Positions 1 through 11,577 of a DNA stretch of 64,000 nucleotides are shown one piece after another. The number at the start of each line of letters is the position of its first letter. Positions within the stretch are counted from its first letter, which is position 1. The stretch is taken from positions 16,048,986 through 16,112,985 of the forward strand of contig CM042088.1 in NCBI GenBank assembly GCA_023512835.1. Reading direction: 5' to 3'. The notes beneath the pieces were generated by a model. The model was not told where the DNA came from. It was given only the letters and a program-made list of their open reading frames with translations, and did no database searches. A program made the position numbers and the translations under genes. Source of the stretch: Taxillus chinensis. Taxonomy: Eukaryota > Streptophyta > Magnoliopsida > Santalales > Loranthaceae.

Positions 1-135
1 CATGATCACAGAGGCAAATGGACTCCAAACTATGAGGGGCTGTATGTTGTAAAAAGAGCATTCTCGGGTGGTGCACTCGTCCTCACCAAAATGGATGGAG
101 ATGAACTCCCGAACCGCAAAGCGGTGATATTGTAA
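1..135 (+). CDS. C-terminal end of a Ty3/gypsy (Tat-lineage) integrase, partial
   Basis: The window opens inside a pol reading frame. Forty-four codons read HDHRGKWTPNYEGLYVV and continue through FSGGALVLTKMDGDELPN to a stop at 133-135. This GKW-PNYEGPYVV / FSGGAL-L--MDG-ELP pattern is the usual C-terminal tail of integrase in plant Tat/Ogre-type Ty3 elements, downstream of the catalytic core. Family members normally end with a few more residues after ELPN, so the last codons (NRKAVIL) probably reflect a small frame change near the end. The rest of pol lies outside the window to the left. The downstream spacer, polypurine tract and 3' LTR belong to the same element. Confidence 0.7.
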   Translation, partial: HDHRGKWTPNYEGLYVVKRAFSGGALVLTKMDGDELPNRKAVIL

Positions 136-439
136 AGAAATTTTATGTTTAATTTCCGTTCTTGTACCAAAGTGGATTTAAAATTGTCATTTATTGAAAG
201 AATTCTCCATGTTCTTAAACCTTTCATGTATCCTTATTTGCCAGTAAGGGAGCTTTTCCCTGAGAAAGAGATAAAAAAAAAGGGGGCACCAAAGGGCCAA
301 AAAACATAGCCTTCTCATCTTTCAAAAGAACTCCAAACAGTCATTCACTATTGAGTCCAAATCTCACGCTCATCATCTCCTTCATATAAATGACAACAAA
401 AAAAATTATTTTGGTACAAAGACAAGGAAGTCGCAGCTA

Positions 440-493
440 AGAGCGGACTTGGTGAAAACCCGAAAGGGCGCTAAGGGTAAAATACAAAGCTCT
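440..493 (+). other. Structured RNA motif, copy 1 of element 1
   Basis: The sequence can fold as a hairpin. A 5-bp outer stem pairs 440-444 (AGAGC) with 489-493 (GCUCU). A 7-bp middle stem pairs 448-454 (CUUGGUG) with 469-475 (CGCUAAG). An AAAA bulge sits at 455-458, and a 3-bp apical stem CCC/GGG is closed by a GAAA tetraloop at 462-465. Three related copies occur at 516-565, 11493-11542 and 11578-11627, with changes that keep the pairing. The function is unknown. Packaging, dimerisation, stability or translation control are possible roles, all inferred. Confidence 0.55.
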
Positions 494-515
494 GTGAAAA
501 GAGAGAAGGATTAAA

Positions 516-565
516 GGCGGACTTAGTGAAAACCCGAAAGGGCACTAAGGGTAAAATACAAAGCC
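516..565 (+). other. Structured RNA motif, copy 2 of element 1
   Basis: Same architecture as the copy 74 bases upstream. The outer stem is GGC 516-518 with GCC 563-565. The middle stem is CUUAGUG 522-528 with CACUAAG 543-549 (all Watson-Crick). The AAAA bulge is at 529-532 and the apical CCC-GAAA-GGG at 533-542. Relative to copy 1, the G-U pairs at middle-stem positions 4 and 6 have become A-U and U-A, and the outer stem has changed from AGAGC/GCUCU to GGC/GCC. Confidence 0.55.
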
Positions 566-1309
566 AAACAAAAGGACCAGGATCCAAAGTCACCTAAAGC
601 GGCTGAGAATCTCAAGCACCTCGGAGGGATTGATCGGTTACTCCACATCAAAGGCTGGCCTATGAATAGAAGGATTGGTCATGTTTTGAGCACACTTTGA
701 TCAACTTTGTAAACCAATATCTTAAAAAATTATCATTCTGTTTTATAAAAGGAAGACTTGTTAAACTTTTATGATAATGCATGAGTCATGTTGTTTATGA
801 TGATGTACTTTTCTCAAAATTCTTTTTCAAAATTCCTTTTTTAAAAAAAAAATTCCCCAAGCAGAGTTTTCTTGAACATTCCATGCATGGGGATATCAAC
901 ATGCAAAAAAGATGGAGCCCCGGTCTCTTGGAGCAAAGAGAGAACAAAAAGCACAAGTCATCCACTGGCCTCTTTCCCGACAGAGGAGAAGGATTCACAA
1001 ACTTAATCATAAAGTCACATACATTCACGCATCTTCATGCATCATTAGCATACATCCTAGCATGTTTGTTCTTCTTACTCACAGGATTATCCGTATATCA
1101 GAATGGTATGAGGATTCATCTCATGATCTACCAACAGTTAAGCTTCAAAGATAGATGAGGACTCACCCTCAACAAACAGAATTCCCTTTCAAAATCAAAG
1201 AACTAAACTCGGCAGACCTAGATCATAAGCCCAAGCATAACTCTTGAGTGGTAATCTCGTAGAGCGATCTCTTAGAGTGAACTCGTAGAGGAAGCCATGA
1301 TAGAGTCAC

Positions 1310-1860
1310 CTATCCATAGCCCAAGATGCTATCTCACTATCATTTGACCCAAGATGTCACCCTCATAGCCCAAGAAGCTATTCGGCCCAAGAAGCCACTC
1401 TCATAGCTTAAGAAGCTATTTGGCCCAAGAAGCCACCTTTATAGCCCGAGACGCTATTATTCGGCCCAAGAAGCCACCCTCATAGCCCAAGAAGCTAATC
1501 GACCCAAGATGTCACTCATAATCGACCCAAGATGTCACTCATTTTCGACCCAAGATGTCATATCATAGCCCAAGAAGCTATATGGCCCAAGAAGCCACTC
1601 TCATAGCCCAAGAAGCTATTTGGCCCAAGAAGCCACCTTTATAGCCCGAGACGCTATTATTCGGCCCAAGAAGCAACCCTCATAGCCCAAGAAGCTAATC
1701 GACCCAAGATGTCACTCATTTTCGACCCAAGATGTCGTGTCATAGCCCAAAAAGCTATTCGGCCCAAGAAGCCACCCTTATAGCCCAAGAAGCAAATCAA
1801 CCTAAGATGTCATATCATAGCCCAAGAAGCTATTCGGCCCAAGAAGCCACCCTCATAACC
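1310..1860 (+). repeat. Short tandem repeats in the 3' UTR of element 1
   Basis: About 550 bases are built from variants of two words, 'cccaagaagctat' and 'cccaagaagccacc' or 'cccaagatgtcac', alternating at roughly 18-base spacing and in higher-order units of about 36 bases. The array is imperfect and has no open frame of interest. Tandem repeats between pol and the 3' LTR are common in Tat/Ogre elements. Confidence 0.8.
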
Positions 1861-1967
1861 AAAAATGCCGCATCAATCTCATAGCAATGCCAAACTCCAA
1901 GGAGATCTAACCATTCAAAATGGGTATTTGGTTATCTTTGTACATCATTTGTATACAAACAATGCAC

Positions 1968-1980
1968 AAAGAGGGGCAGC
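1968..1980 (+). promoter_or_regulatory. Polypurine tract of element 1
   Basis: The purine-rich run 'aaagaggggcagc' directly abuts the TGTTG start of the 3' LTR. In LTR retrotransposons this tract primes plus-strand DNA synthesis. Its position and composition are typical of Tat-type elements. Confidence 0.7.
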
Positions 1981-4971
1981 TGTTGTACCCCATTTTGACC
2001 AGGTTAGATCGCAACCATACTTGGCAAAGGACCACTAAGTGATAGAGGATGACATTCGGAGAATAACGCACTTGACCACACTTGATTCCGAGGAGAAATG
2101 AAATGGCTATGACAAAAGTACCAACCTGAACTGGACAATCGGTGGGCAGCCCGCTATTTTATTAATAACTTCCCCGATACTTGTCGTAAGCCAAAAAAGT
2201 CAATTGAATTGATTATATAACATCTTTATCTATCATTTCCAATTGGTTTGATAATATTCCGGGATGTATTCAATTAGTTATGATTTTTCAAAGTTGGCAA
2301 CCAAACCTTGTACAAATTTGGGGGAGACAGCCAGTGCGCAGCACACTATTTTGCCAATGACCTTCTCAATACTTATTGGATCTGAATAAAGTGAATTGCA
2401 TTAGTTAGATAACATCTTTATCTATCATCTACAACTGGTTTTAAGGTAATCCGAGTTCTGTGCAATTATCTATGAATTTTTGAATCGGACGGGCAGAATG
2501 CTCATTTTATCATGTACCTCTGTGCAGTATTTCCCACTTTTCTCCTAAATGGCTGATCCTTTTGGAGTGATTCCACTTTTAGAAGATAGATAACAGAATG
2601 TCGAGCAAAACAAGACCAATTTGGATCTAATCCGAGATCTGTGGAGAAAGTTATGAATTTTGGAAGTTGCCCCAGAAATCTGCCAATTTTCCACGAATTT
2701 TGGTTCTTCGTATGCATGTTTGTCCCACATTGCCAATTTTGCTTCTCCTTCGCCCAGTATATATACATAGGCACTCTCCTTACACAGCAAGTGATAACAA
2801 GAGAGGCCTAAGGAAGCCCAAGTAGAGGCGCCACATGGCGACCAAGCCCACACACGGAAATTTTTGGGGAAACCCAAATCCGGTGGTCAAACTTGGTCAA
2901 ATCCGGACTAAGCCCAGATCCGGTGGTCAAACTTGGTCAACTGATGCGGAATAAGGACTTACTAATCCGGACTAAGCCCGATCCGGTGGTCAAACTTGGT
3001 CAACTAATGCGGAATAAGGACTTACCGATGCGGACTAAGCCCAGATCCCATGGTCAAACTTGTCAACCGATGCGCAATAAGGACTTACTAATGCGACTAA
3101 GGCCACTGATCCAGATAAGCGTTAGATCCGAGGTCAAGTCCTTGTCAAATCCGAGCTAAACCTATTGATGCTTAATAAGCTCATTAGTATGAATAAGGAC
3201 TTGTTAATACTGAATAAGGACCTATTGATGCGGAATAAGGCCACTGATCCTGAATAAGCCCTAGATCCCAGAGGTCAAACCTGGTCAATAATTTTGAAAA
3301 ACTCCAAAATAGCTCCTCTACAGTTCGGAGTGACTCCAAAGATCGGGACTCGAAAATTCTTTTAAGTGCATTAAATGCCGAGTGTCTCTAAACCCTCTTT
3401 TTAAGCGTGGGAATTGAGGAGTCTCCAAATATTACTGTCAAATGTCTCGGAACTCCATTTTTTGAGCATAGGGTGGAAGACCTCGTAATTAAATGTCATT
3501 TCCCTGGGGACATCACACATTCGACTGGATTGCATAACCATTAATTCCCAACGACTCCAATACATCCCGGAAATGCATTCCGCCCTTACCCACCAAAGCA
3601 TCCAGTGCACACCAGAGATTAAATAATCTCAAACGATTTATTTATTTTCAGCACTGGGACTCCTTTTTTCAAAGCACGGAATCTGTGAATTATCAGAATC
3701 GTGGAACCAAGAATCCCATTTCGAAGTCATTAATTCATTGGAACGATGTAGTTGACTCATGGGACCTGTAAATCCAATAAATGCCGAGGCACAGTTGTCT
3801 CCCGGGATTCCTATAAATAGGACGCGCCCAAGAGGCAAGGAGGAGGGCATCAATTATCAAGTATCGAGGAGGTTATTCCGAGAGAGAGCTTTCGACTAAA
3901 TTTCCGAGAGATAAAAACCAGAGGGAGAGAGTATCTTGGAATCACAAAGAGATATACTCATTTTTCCAAGGAAAGCGCACCTGGAATCACTGTTCGTCTT
4001 CACGGGAGGAGTCGACACTAGAAAAGTTTCTTTTCTAACCATTTGTGCTTTCGGAAGCTCTTGGAAAGCATTACTCGTAGGGAAAAGGGGCTCACATCCG
4101 CATCATTTTCTTTCCTTCAAGGTTCTTTACTTTGTTTATTTATTAAAGTTGTTCTTTTTTTTTTAAGTTCTTTCTCTGCGTTGTTTTCAAAAAAATAAAA
4201 TCCCAAAAACTTCTCTATTTTCCTATTTCATTAATTCTAAAAGTTTAAAAAAACAAAAATACAAAAAACAGCTTTTTGTTTCTCTTTTCATTTATTATTT
4301 TCAAAAAAATAATAAAATGTAAAAACACAAAAAACCGAATCTCTTCAAAAAAAATTCAACAAAAGCAGGACGGTCATGAGGGTGAGCCTTGGATGCTCAT
4401 ATCCCTAGTCTGCCGGCTAATATTAATTGTGTGAAGATTCTCATATTTGAATTCAAATGATTTTTGTTTTCTTTTCTAAAAAAAGAAAATCACTTTTGTT
4501 TTCCAAAAGAAATGCAATCTTGTCACGTAGGCCCTAGATCCCACATTCTTTTTCTAAAATTAGAATGTATTTCTTTTTCATTTGTCAAAATCTTTTTTAT
4601 TGTTTTAAGGCTTAGATCCTAAAAAACTCTCCTTTTTCGAAAAAAAATATAAAAAAAATAACTTCTTTTTGAATAATGCAAGCAAACACCCATAGATCAA
4701 GACTAGGTACCAATTGTGGGCGTTGTGGGGGGTCAAGAGTTTTTTTTCCTTCCCACACGTAACCGACTCTCGAACCTAATTCTCTTGGAACCGTAGACCT
4801 TTCTTCTTTAGGTGCCCAATCACACCTCTAACTTGTTTGGTGGCGACTTGTGTTTTTCTTCTCTTTAATGGTTTGTCGAGCCTTGTGCAGGGGATGACTC
4901 TAGGATCAACAAAATGAACTAGCATGGAGTCCTTTCACAAAAGCAGGATCGAGCCCGGTCAAACGGGTGAT
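1981..4971 (+). repeat. 3' LTR of Tat-lineage element 1 (about 3.0 kb)
   Basis: The LTR starts with TGTTGTACCCCATTTTGACC right after the polypurine tract. A TATAAATA box at 3812-3819 marks the likely promoter. The U5 end (about 4700-4971) carries the ...TGGTGGCGACTTGTG... and ...CACAAAAGCAGG...GGGTGATG block that also ends the other Tat-type LTRs in this window. The usual terminal ...GATGACA is broken after GATG, where sequence of the next element begins. The tract 2890-3290 holds irregular direct repeats of 'atgcggaataaggactta' and 'ccggtggtcaaacttggtcaa'. Confidence 0.75.
3812..3819 (+). promoter_or_regulatory. TATA box in the LTR of element 1
   Basis: TATAAATA lies about 1.8 kb into the LTR in the context 'ttcctataaatagg', a typical position for the U3/R promoter of a long Tat-type LTR. 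No transcription start can be fixed from sequence alone. Confidence 0.5.
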
Positions 4972-5198
4972 GGCGGCCGCCACGACGCCCGGTCATTGCG
5001 TGGGCCAGCTGGCAACCGCCACCTCTTACCCATCATCTCCTCTCTCTCTTGGCCTCCCACAAGACCAAGTCTTAGCCGAATCAACCCATAGCTCAAACCC
5101 AAGCCCGTCCTCTCTAGCTAAGCCATCGAGCCAATCCTCTCTAGCCAGGTCACCCTTGGCCGGACTCAATCCATCAAACTCCTCTTTCCCTAACCCTC

Positions 5199-5207
5199 TA
5201 TATAAAT
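5199..5207 (+). promoter_or_regulatory. TATA box in the 5' LTR of element 2
   Basis: TATATAAAT sits in the context 'ccctctatataaatctatc' and is conserved at the same place in the right LTR (14231-14239). It probably drives transcription of the element's genomic RNA. Confidence 0.55.
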
Positions 5208-7084
5208 CTATCTTCAACACCAAACCAGGGGGGGCTCTCACAATTAAAAAAAACTTGTCTGTAATATTTCAATCTCATCTCCCCTCACGGTCTCACCCTC
5301 CATCGAGAGTCCCCGGCCGGAAAACGCACTACCTGGAGCCGCCATTGCATCCTCTGTCCCACACGGTCCCTCTTCCACGGCGATAGCTCATTGAGCGTTG
5401 ATCTATCCTTTTCCCAGTACACACCAAGCCTTCCCCTTCTCTCCCTCTCGGCTCTCAGTTTCCCTCTCTGGCTTCGAAAATCCCAATACCCAGAGATCAA
5501 AACCATCACCTCTTTCTCTTCTCGGCTCTCTCTCTACGAAAAATTTGAAAACATCACCCAACCTTCCTTTTTCTTCTTCCGTCAAACCACAACAGAGAGC
5601 CCTGGCCGAGAAGCACGCCGCCGACCATCACCTCTGTCGGTTACCCACCCTCACCCTACCCTCAAATTCGTCCATTCATTCCCACGACTCGTGAAGGAGT
5701 CTCTTCAGCTAGCAAAGTCGCCTCGCCACCCACGACGCCACCGTGCCAACCAGGAGGCCTCGATCGTCCTCCATCACGCCTAGCTTTAGACCTCACGGCG
5801 GCGTTGACGCCCTTTGTCGAATCCACACTTTTGGCCTCTTCATGGTGCTTCACACCAACTTTGTTGACCGCAACACCTCTAGTCACACCAATTGTTCCAA
5901 CCCCCTCCCCTATTTGTCACCCCCCTCTTCAAGATAATAATCATCCTCTTCAAACCGATGAAAATACCTCCACCGACCGAGAATCGTGCTATCAGCCCCC
6001 GTGCGTTTCCATGCGGTTGAAGAAGGTGGATGACCAAGGATGAAGGGCTCACAATAGGCCTCCAACATGCCACCTTAAGGTGACACCCATGGTTCACGGT
6101 TTTGAAGAAAAAAGTTCCTTTGGAGGAAAGGAATTTCCTTGGCCGTGGTTGTTTTTATCTCACTATAATGCTTTCGTTTATTCTTAGACAATGTTGTGTG
6201 TTTCGTTCCATTCGTGGCTGTTTGATTGTGTTGTTGGCCATGTACACACTTGGTTAGCTATGATACGAATTATCTTGTGGTTTGTGGGTTTTATTCGTTG
6301 TATGCTTGTCATACAAACAAGCTTGTGACTTTGTTTTGACTTGTTTTGGTTGTTTATTTATTGGCTTTTAACTGCTCTTTCATTTTTTTTAAACGGACCT
6401 ATGTTTTCATTAGCTTACTTGGTTGTCTTTTACCTGCTTTTCAATGTTTTTATTAATGCTATTAGATCATTGCTTCACGCTTAATACCATTTGTACCATT
6501 TTCTTCATGCTTTTGCTAAGCATCATTCTTTCATTGGTTTTATGATGGCTTTGGGTGTGTTATTCTCTTCTTGGTTTTAAAGCACTATAACTTGCCCGTT
6601 CTTAGTCTCTGTTTGATTTCGGTTTGGTTCCCGGTATGCTAGAACCCGTTTTAAAACCACCAAAAAAAACGTTTAAAAAAAAAAAGGACTGGACGTTTTC
6701 ATGGTCTGCCTTTCTTGGTTTGGTTTGTTCCCTCTCCTGCTCCTTATCTTATAGATGTCTATGATTTGGTTAGACGGTGACATCACTATTGGCCTACGTT
6801 TGCATTCCCACTGTTCTTTCATTTTATTTTACTTTATTTTTATTTATTTATTTATTTTCTTTCTTTTTTCTAATGTATTATTCCTCCTTATGGGTTGAGA
6901 TGGCAGTGTAAAACCTTATGCGTGTTATATTGTTATGTTGTAATGTTCGTTGTATTTTGGCCTATAGGAAAGTGTTAGCATCAGGCCATTGTTAATTTTG
7001 TAACTATGGGTTATGTAACCTAATACCATTGTAACTTGTAAATCAAAAAAGAAAAGAGAAAAAAAAAAGAAAAAAAAAGAAAAG

Positions 7085-7088
<4 letters not shown>

Positions 7089-7162
<74 letters not shown>
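7089..7162 (+). repeat. (AG)n microsatellite in the 5' LTR
   Basis: An uninterrupted AG run follows an A-rich purine tract. The right LTR has a shorter run at 16124-16163, so the two copies have changed length independently since insertion. The reverse strand produces a poly-Ser-Leu open frame that is an artefact of the repeat. Confidence 0.95.
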
Positions 7163-7165
<3 letters not shown>

Positions 7166-7775
7166 TTGGTGAATGACACCCTTCACACACATCACACTTG
7201 TAATTATTCATGCATTTTTCTTTTGATTTTTACAAAAACTAAAAAAAAAACAAACAAACAAACAAAATCCTTTTTTCTTTAACAAAATTTCACTTTCTTT
7301 AAAGTTCTTTTAGAAAATCTTTTAATTCTTTATACTCCAAATATTATTTTCTAGAATTGTGCCTTTAGATTTTACTTTTACTTTAACCTTTTAAAATTGA
7401 TTTTTAGGTCATCCCTTTTAGTCTTTATGATAATTGAATTTAACTTTAACAAAATGTAGAATGTGTAGGAACCTTAGGTCCTTGGAAAAATAAATTTAGA
7501 CAAGTGAAATCAAAATAAAAAGTTAAAACAAAGTAGAAATCTCCTAAATCTTAAGATAGGTACTGAAAGGGCGTCGTGGGAGTGCTAGTCCTTCCCCACG
7601 CGTAATTAAATTCCCGAACTTAGCTCCAGCAACGTAGACTAATTTAGGTGACCAACTGCACCCCAAAAACAGTTGGTGGCGACTCTGTGTTTTTTCATCA
7701 CCATTCGGGTGAAGGGTAGGAGAACCGCATCCCCAAAAGCGGGTTTTTCCCCGGACGAAATCGAGTGATGACAAC

Positions 7776-7794
7776 TGGCAACTCCGCTGGGGAC
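7776..7794 (+). promoter_or_regulatory. Primer-binding site of element 2 (tRNA-Arg type)
   Basis: TGGCAACTCCGCTGGGGAC begins two bases after the LTR end. It is complementary, with one mismatch near the 5' end, to the 3' end expected for a plant tRNA-Arg (CGGAGTCGCCA). That primer is reported for Ogre elements. The site confirms the left LTR as the 5' LTR and sets the strand. Confidence 0.75.
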
Positions 7795-8811
7795 GTTAGA
7801 GAGTTAGGCCTAGAATTAGGATTAAGAGGTTTCTTTTTTGTTTTTACTCACTTAACTATTCTTTATTTGTTTATTTTGCTCGCTTACATTATTGTTGTAT
7901 GATAGTTGTGCTTTACAAGATTTGATGCCATAATAATTATGTTTTACTTGTTTTTCCTAACTATTGCATTCATGCATAACCTTATACCCGGGTTTTCACA
8001 AATTAGGTTAGCGAGGTTTATTAGGGTGCCTTGCGCGTTGATCATTATCCGCAACGGGACCCCGGACTCCTCACTCAAGCTTGAGGTCCTTTTAAGGTTC
8101 ATCCTTTTAAGGCCCCCCTCCGGTAAATCCCATGGCGTATGGAGCCCTCTATAGAGGAAGTTTGGGGACCAACGAATAAGATAGGTTTAGTAATATAAGT
8201 CCATTGGGGACATTGACCCACATGTTGTTTGCTCATTTTAGCCTTCCTTTTGAAGGATAGGTGCATTCATATTAGATCATATTGTTTTGTTGTTGTATAT
8301 TGTCTTGTAAATTTCTTGTTGTTATTCTTTCTTATATTGTTATTTTTCTCATTGTTTCATATAACTATTATTGTTTACTAACCTACTCGTATGTATATTA
8401 TTGTTATTTTTTACTGACCTTGTCTTTATTGTATAAATGTTTGTTTTTCTTTTAACCTTATCTTGTATATTATTATTCTTTTAATTTGACCTTCATTCAT
8501 ACATGTGTTCATATAATCTTAGGACATAACTATCGAACATAAATTTAGGTGTGAATTCAAGCATTCATTACTTAGTTTAGGGGTAGTTGAGACTAGGCTT
8601 CATTAATCCATGTGTGTTAACTACAAAAAGAAGAAAGACAAAATAACAAAGGGGAAATCATGTAAATAATACAAACCCTTAGGACTCATAACATGCTTCC
8701 TGCATCACTCTAAGAAGGGTAGGTTTTTAAACTCTCATGCACATCCTTACATGCATGCATACCTTCAGCATAAAAAAAATGAAAAATAAATAAATAAAGG
8801 AAACATAATAA
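7795..8811 (+). other. 5' leader of element 2
   Basis: About 1 kb between the primer-binding site and gag. It is AT-rich with no convincing coding frame. Long leaders are usual in Tat/Ogre elements. I see no further structure. Confidence 0.5.
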
Positions 8812-10434
8812 AAGGGAGCTTACCACATTTTACCTCTTTCAGAAGTCAACATAGCGCATCGATACAATCTGCGATCCCATCACCAACAATCATCCACTTC
8901 AGCAGACCAAACTGAAAGTCGTTTTACTAGTCTGGAGCAAGGACAACAAGAACTTCAGAATCAGATGAGGGTCATGATGGAAATGCTGACTAAGATGGTA
9001 GCTGAAAAAGACAGGGGTTCTATTGAGGTAGGCACTAACTCCCCTCATGGGCAGCCACAAGAAGCACCACTACCCCAAAATTTCATGCCAACGCCACCCC
9101 AAGCATCTGCTCCAACCAATGTGAATCCTGGACCTTCAAATTACATGCCATTTGTTCAACCGAATCCAGTCAATGTTGCTGAACTGATAGAGACTCCAAT
9201 ACATAAAGAAGATGACCAGTCCCTAGCAATGAAGCAATTAGAGGAGAGACTAAGAGCTGTGGAAGGAACAGAAACCTATGGAATGATCAGTCCTCAAGAC
9301 TTGTGCCTCGTCCCTGGAGTTGTTCTCCCACCGAAATTCAAGGTTCCAGAATTTGAAAAGTTTAGTGGATCTCAATGCCCTAGGACGCATATCACTATGT
9401 ACTGTAGGAAGATGGCTGCTCACGCCAATGATGATAAACTCTTAATCCACTGTTTCCAAGAAAGTTTGACTGGGGCACCATTTTGATGGTATATTCAGTT
9501 GGAGGGATGTCATATCAGGACCTGGAGGGACCTTGCAACTGCATTCCTAACGCAGTACAAGCATGTCACGGAGTTGGAACTCGACAGGTTAGCACTGCTG
9601 GCTTTTGAAAAAGGGGCTAATGAGAGTTTTAAAATTTATGCTAGAAGGTGGAGGGAGGCAGCTATGGAAGTCCAACCCCCATTGACTGAAAAAGAGCTGA
9701 CTACAATGTTCATCAGAACTCTAAAAGGGGTATACTATGAGAAACTAATTGGCAATGTGTCTAGCAACTTTGCAGACTTAGTACCTTCTGGGGAACGCAT
9801 AGAAGATGGTATTAAGGAAGGGAAGCTTCATGGAGAGACACCTGATCCACCAAAGAAGTCTCCATTGGGAGGAAAGAAAAAGGAAGCTGATACTCAGGTA
9901 GTTTAGCAGAATCCTCCTATTCCTCAAAGCACTTTTGGGGCATACCCAAGTCTTTTCCCTACTCCCGGGTTCTATACGGGGTTACCTCCATTTGCAGCCT
10001 ATGCGGCCCCAGTACCCCAATTTCCAACATATCAACCACCAAGGGGAGCCACTAGCCCTCTTCCACCGGTCCCACCTTCGATGTGCAACTAGGGCCCCAA
10101 ATAGACGCATCTTGGGGCAAATTAAGCTTCCAACAAAACTAAGCTAGAATTTGACCCAATTCCCATAACCTACACTGAGTTATATCCCCAACTTTTGAAA
10201 GCCGGTATGGTGAGCCCTATACCTATGGGAGAAGTGAAGCAACCTTACCCGGGATGGTACAAACCAGATGCCCGTTGTGCTTATCACAATAACGGAGTTG
10301 GTCATAACATTGAGGGTTGCATTGCCTTCAAGAGAAAGGTCCAACATCTGCTCAATTCCAAATGGTTAGATTTCTCAAAGCAAGTTGGTACACCAAATGT
10401 CAACTCAAATCCATTGCCAGAGCATTCTAACTAG
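8812..10434 (+). pseudogene. Gag of Tat/Ogre-like element 2, interrupted by stop codons only
   Basis: One frame can be followed for about 540 codons. The order is an N-terminal basic segment with YNLRS, a coiled-coil-like glutamine-rich region around 8900-9000, and a retrotransposon Gag domain at about 9310-9830. Gag-domain landmarks are KFKVPEFEKFSG, the W-DLATAFL-QY segment, and FK-YARRWREAA. A proline-rich linker follows, then a C-terminal part with FDPIPITYTELYPQLL, WYKPDARCAYH and a Cys-His cluster (C-x2-H...H-x4-C) near 10270-10320. In-frame stops occur at 9484, 9904, 10090, 10102 and 10123, with no frameshift. Several fit single C-to-T changes (for example CAG to TAG). Gag forms the particle shell that packages element RNA. 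No ATG is obvious at the start; the first in-frame ATG after the upstream stop is at 8965. Confidence 0.75.
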
Positions 10435-11492
10435 TAAACCGTGAACGTGGGAGCCATTGGAAGATCAAGCTTGGTGACACCTTGGGAAACTCTGTGGGAG
10501 TTTAAAACTTTTTCTTGTGTTTGATTTTTTTAATCTTGTTTTACATTCTACATGCTTTTTTGAAAGTCTAGAACTTTCTTCCTTTGTTTGGCATTTGTGG
10601 AAAAATAATCAAGCCTGTCTTTTAAAATTGTTTTACCCATATTTTGCATGCAATGTCTATTATCACTTTTTTACTCTCTTGGCATGGGTAATAAGCTCAA
10701 CAGGGGCATACCGAACAAAGAATCTGGGCTATCTAAGTTTACCCAAAACCAAAAGGACGATCGGATGAGCAACTACAGTTGAAATCAGGGGACCAGATCC
10801 AAGAGAAGCAATATCCACTTCAAATAGGGGCATTTGACACCGAAGGGTTCCTTTTGCCACCAAAAGATAAGTTTATTTCTGTTTTGAGCATTTTGAGACA
10901 AATTTTGATTGTTTAAAATGAAGAGAGGCCATCTTTTCGTTCCTCGTAATACTACCATCGCTATCCCTTTCGAACCTGAGTATATTTCTTTCAAATAACC
11001 CGATCCGTAGTTCACCCCACATTGGTTTTAAGACCCCTCATAGATGCATACCCCACAATGGGGCAGTTTTTGTTTTAAAAAAGAAAAAAAAATAAAGAGC
11101 AAAAGGAAAGAAAGAAAAAGCATAACTCTCGTGTTGGGGTAGTTTTTAAGACCTCTCATAGAGATACCTCACAATTGGGGCAATTTTTGTTAGATAGAAA
11201 AAGGTGAGCGAAAGAAAAGAAACAAAGAGAAAAAGAAATATTTGTGTAGCAAGATCCCGCATTGGGACAATTTTGTAAAGTATTCCCCCGCATTGGGGCA
11301 ATTTTAGCAATTTTGTAAAGCATAGTCTGAACTATGGATCAAATCTAGCCTAGAATAGGTTTGAGCCGCTTTATACCCTTTCTTGTTAAACCAGTAGCCC
11401 AAGCCTACATTACGGTCCTAATAAAGTCCTCTCCGATTAAGCAATCAAATTATGTCTCAAATGCTCAAAAAGAACAAGTCATGGATGTCCAA
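10435..11492 (+). other. Spacer of element 2 where pol would be expected
   Basis: No protease, reverse transcriptase, RNase H or integrase motif is visible in any frame. Between 11030 and 11330 there are several loose copies of 'cacaatggggcaattttt'. The region is otherwise AT-rich and non-coding. This absence is the main evidence that the element is non-autonomous. Confidence 0.65.
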
Positions 11493-11542
11493 GGCGGACT
11501 TGATGAAAACCCGCAAGGGCATCAAGGGTAAAATACAAAGTC
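11493..11542 (+). other. Structured RNA motif, copy 1 of element 2
   Basis: The outer stem is GGC 11493-11495 with GUC 11540-11542. The middle stem is CUUGAUG 11499-11505 with CAUCAAG 11520-11526 (fully paired). The AAAA bulge is at 11506-11509 and the apical CCC-GCAA-GGG at 11510-11519. Compared with the copies in element 1, middle-stem pairs 4 and 5 are G-C and A-U instead of A-U or G-U and G-C. The loop remains GNRA (GCAA rather than GAAA). Confidence 0.6.
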
Positions 11543-11577
11543 ATCTACAAGGCAGAAGGAACAACAATTAGAAATAA

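Larger units (their letters stand above)
136..1967 (+). other. 3' untranslated spacer of Tat-lineage element 1
   Basis: This non-coding stretch lies between the integrase stop and the polypurine tract. It contains two tandem copies of a structured sequence (440-493 and 516-565) and an array of short repeats (1310-1860). Long 3' spacers with tandem repeats are typical of Tat/Ogre-type elements. Short open frames here, such as 781-1158, have no recognisable domain and overlap each other on both strands, so I regard them as chance. Confidence 0.65.
4968..7773 (+). repeat. 5' LTR of element 2, left end missing
   Basis: From about 4975 to 7773 the sequence parallels 14005-16776 (same order of CT-rich leader, TATA box, AG microsatellite, and terminal TCGAGTGATGACA). 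The first several hundred bases present in the right copy (about 13589-14000) are absent here. The LTR begins abruptly where the preceding element's LTR ends, inside the shared string ATGGC. TATATAAAT at 5199-5207 is the likely promoter. Short open frames between 4967 and 6043 match none across the two LTR copies and are not genes. Confidence 0.8.

Noticed and set aside
440..565. Hammerhead ribozyme or retrozyme in the structured motif
   Set aside because: The CUGAUGA and GAAA core elements in the required three-stem arrangement are absent. The CCC-GAAA-GGG is a simple tetraloop hairpin.
781..1158. Open frame of 125 codons in the 3' spacer of element 1
   Set aside because: No recognisable domain, overlapped by frames on both strands, and lies in a region known to be non-coding in such elements.
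4967..6097. Several overlapping open frames on both strands in the CT-rich part of the LTR (also 13937-15130)
   Set aside because: They overlap on both strands, differ between the two LTR copies by frame breaks, and carry no domain. The GC- and CT-rich composition explains their length.
7020..7211. Ser-Leu-rich open frames on the minus strand over AG repeats (also near 16100 and 17700)
   Set aside because: They are produced by (AG)n microsatellites and differ in length between the two LTR copies.
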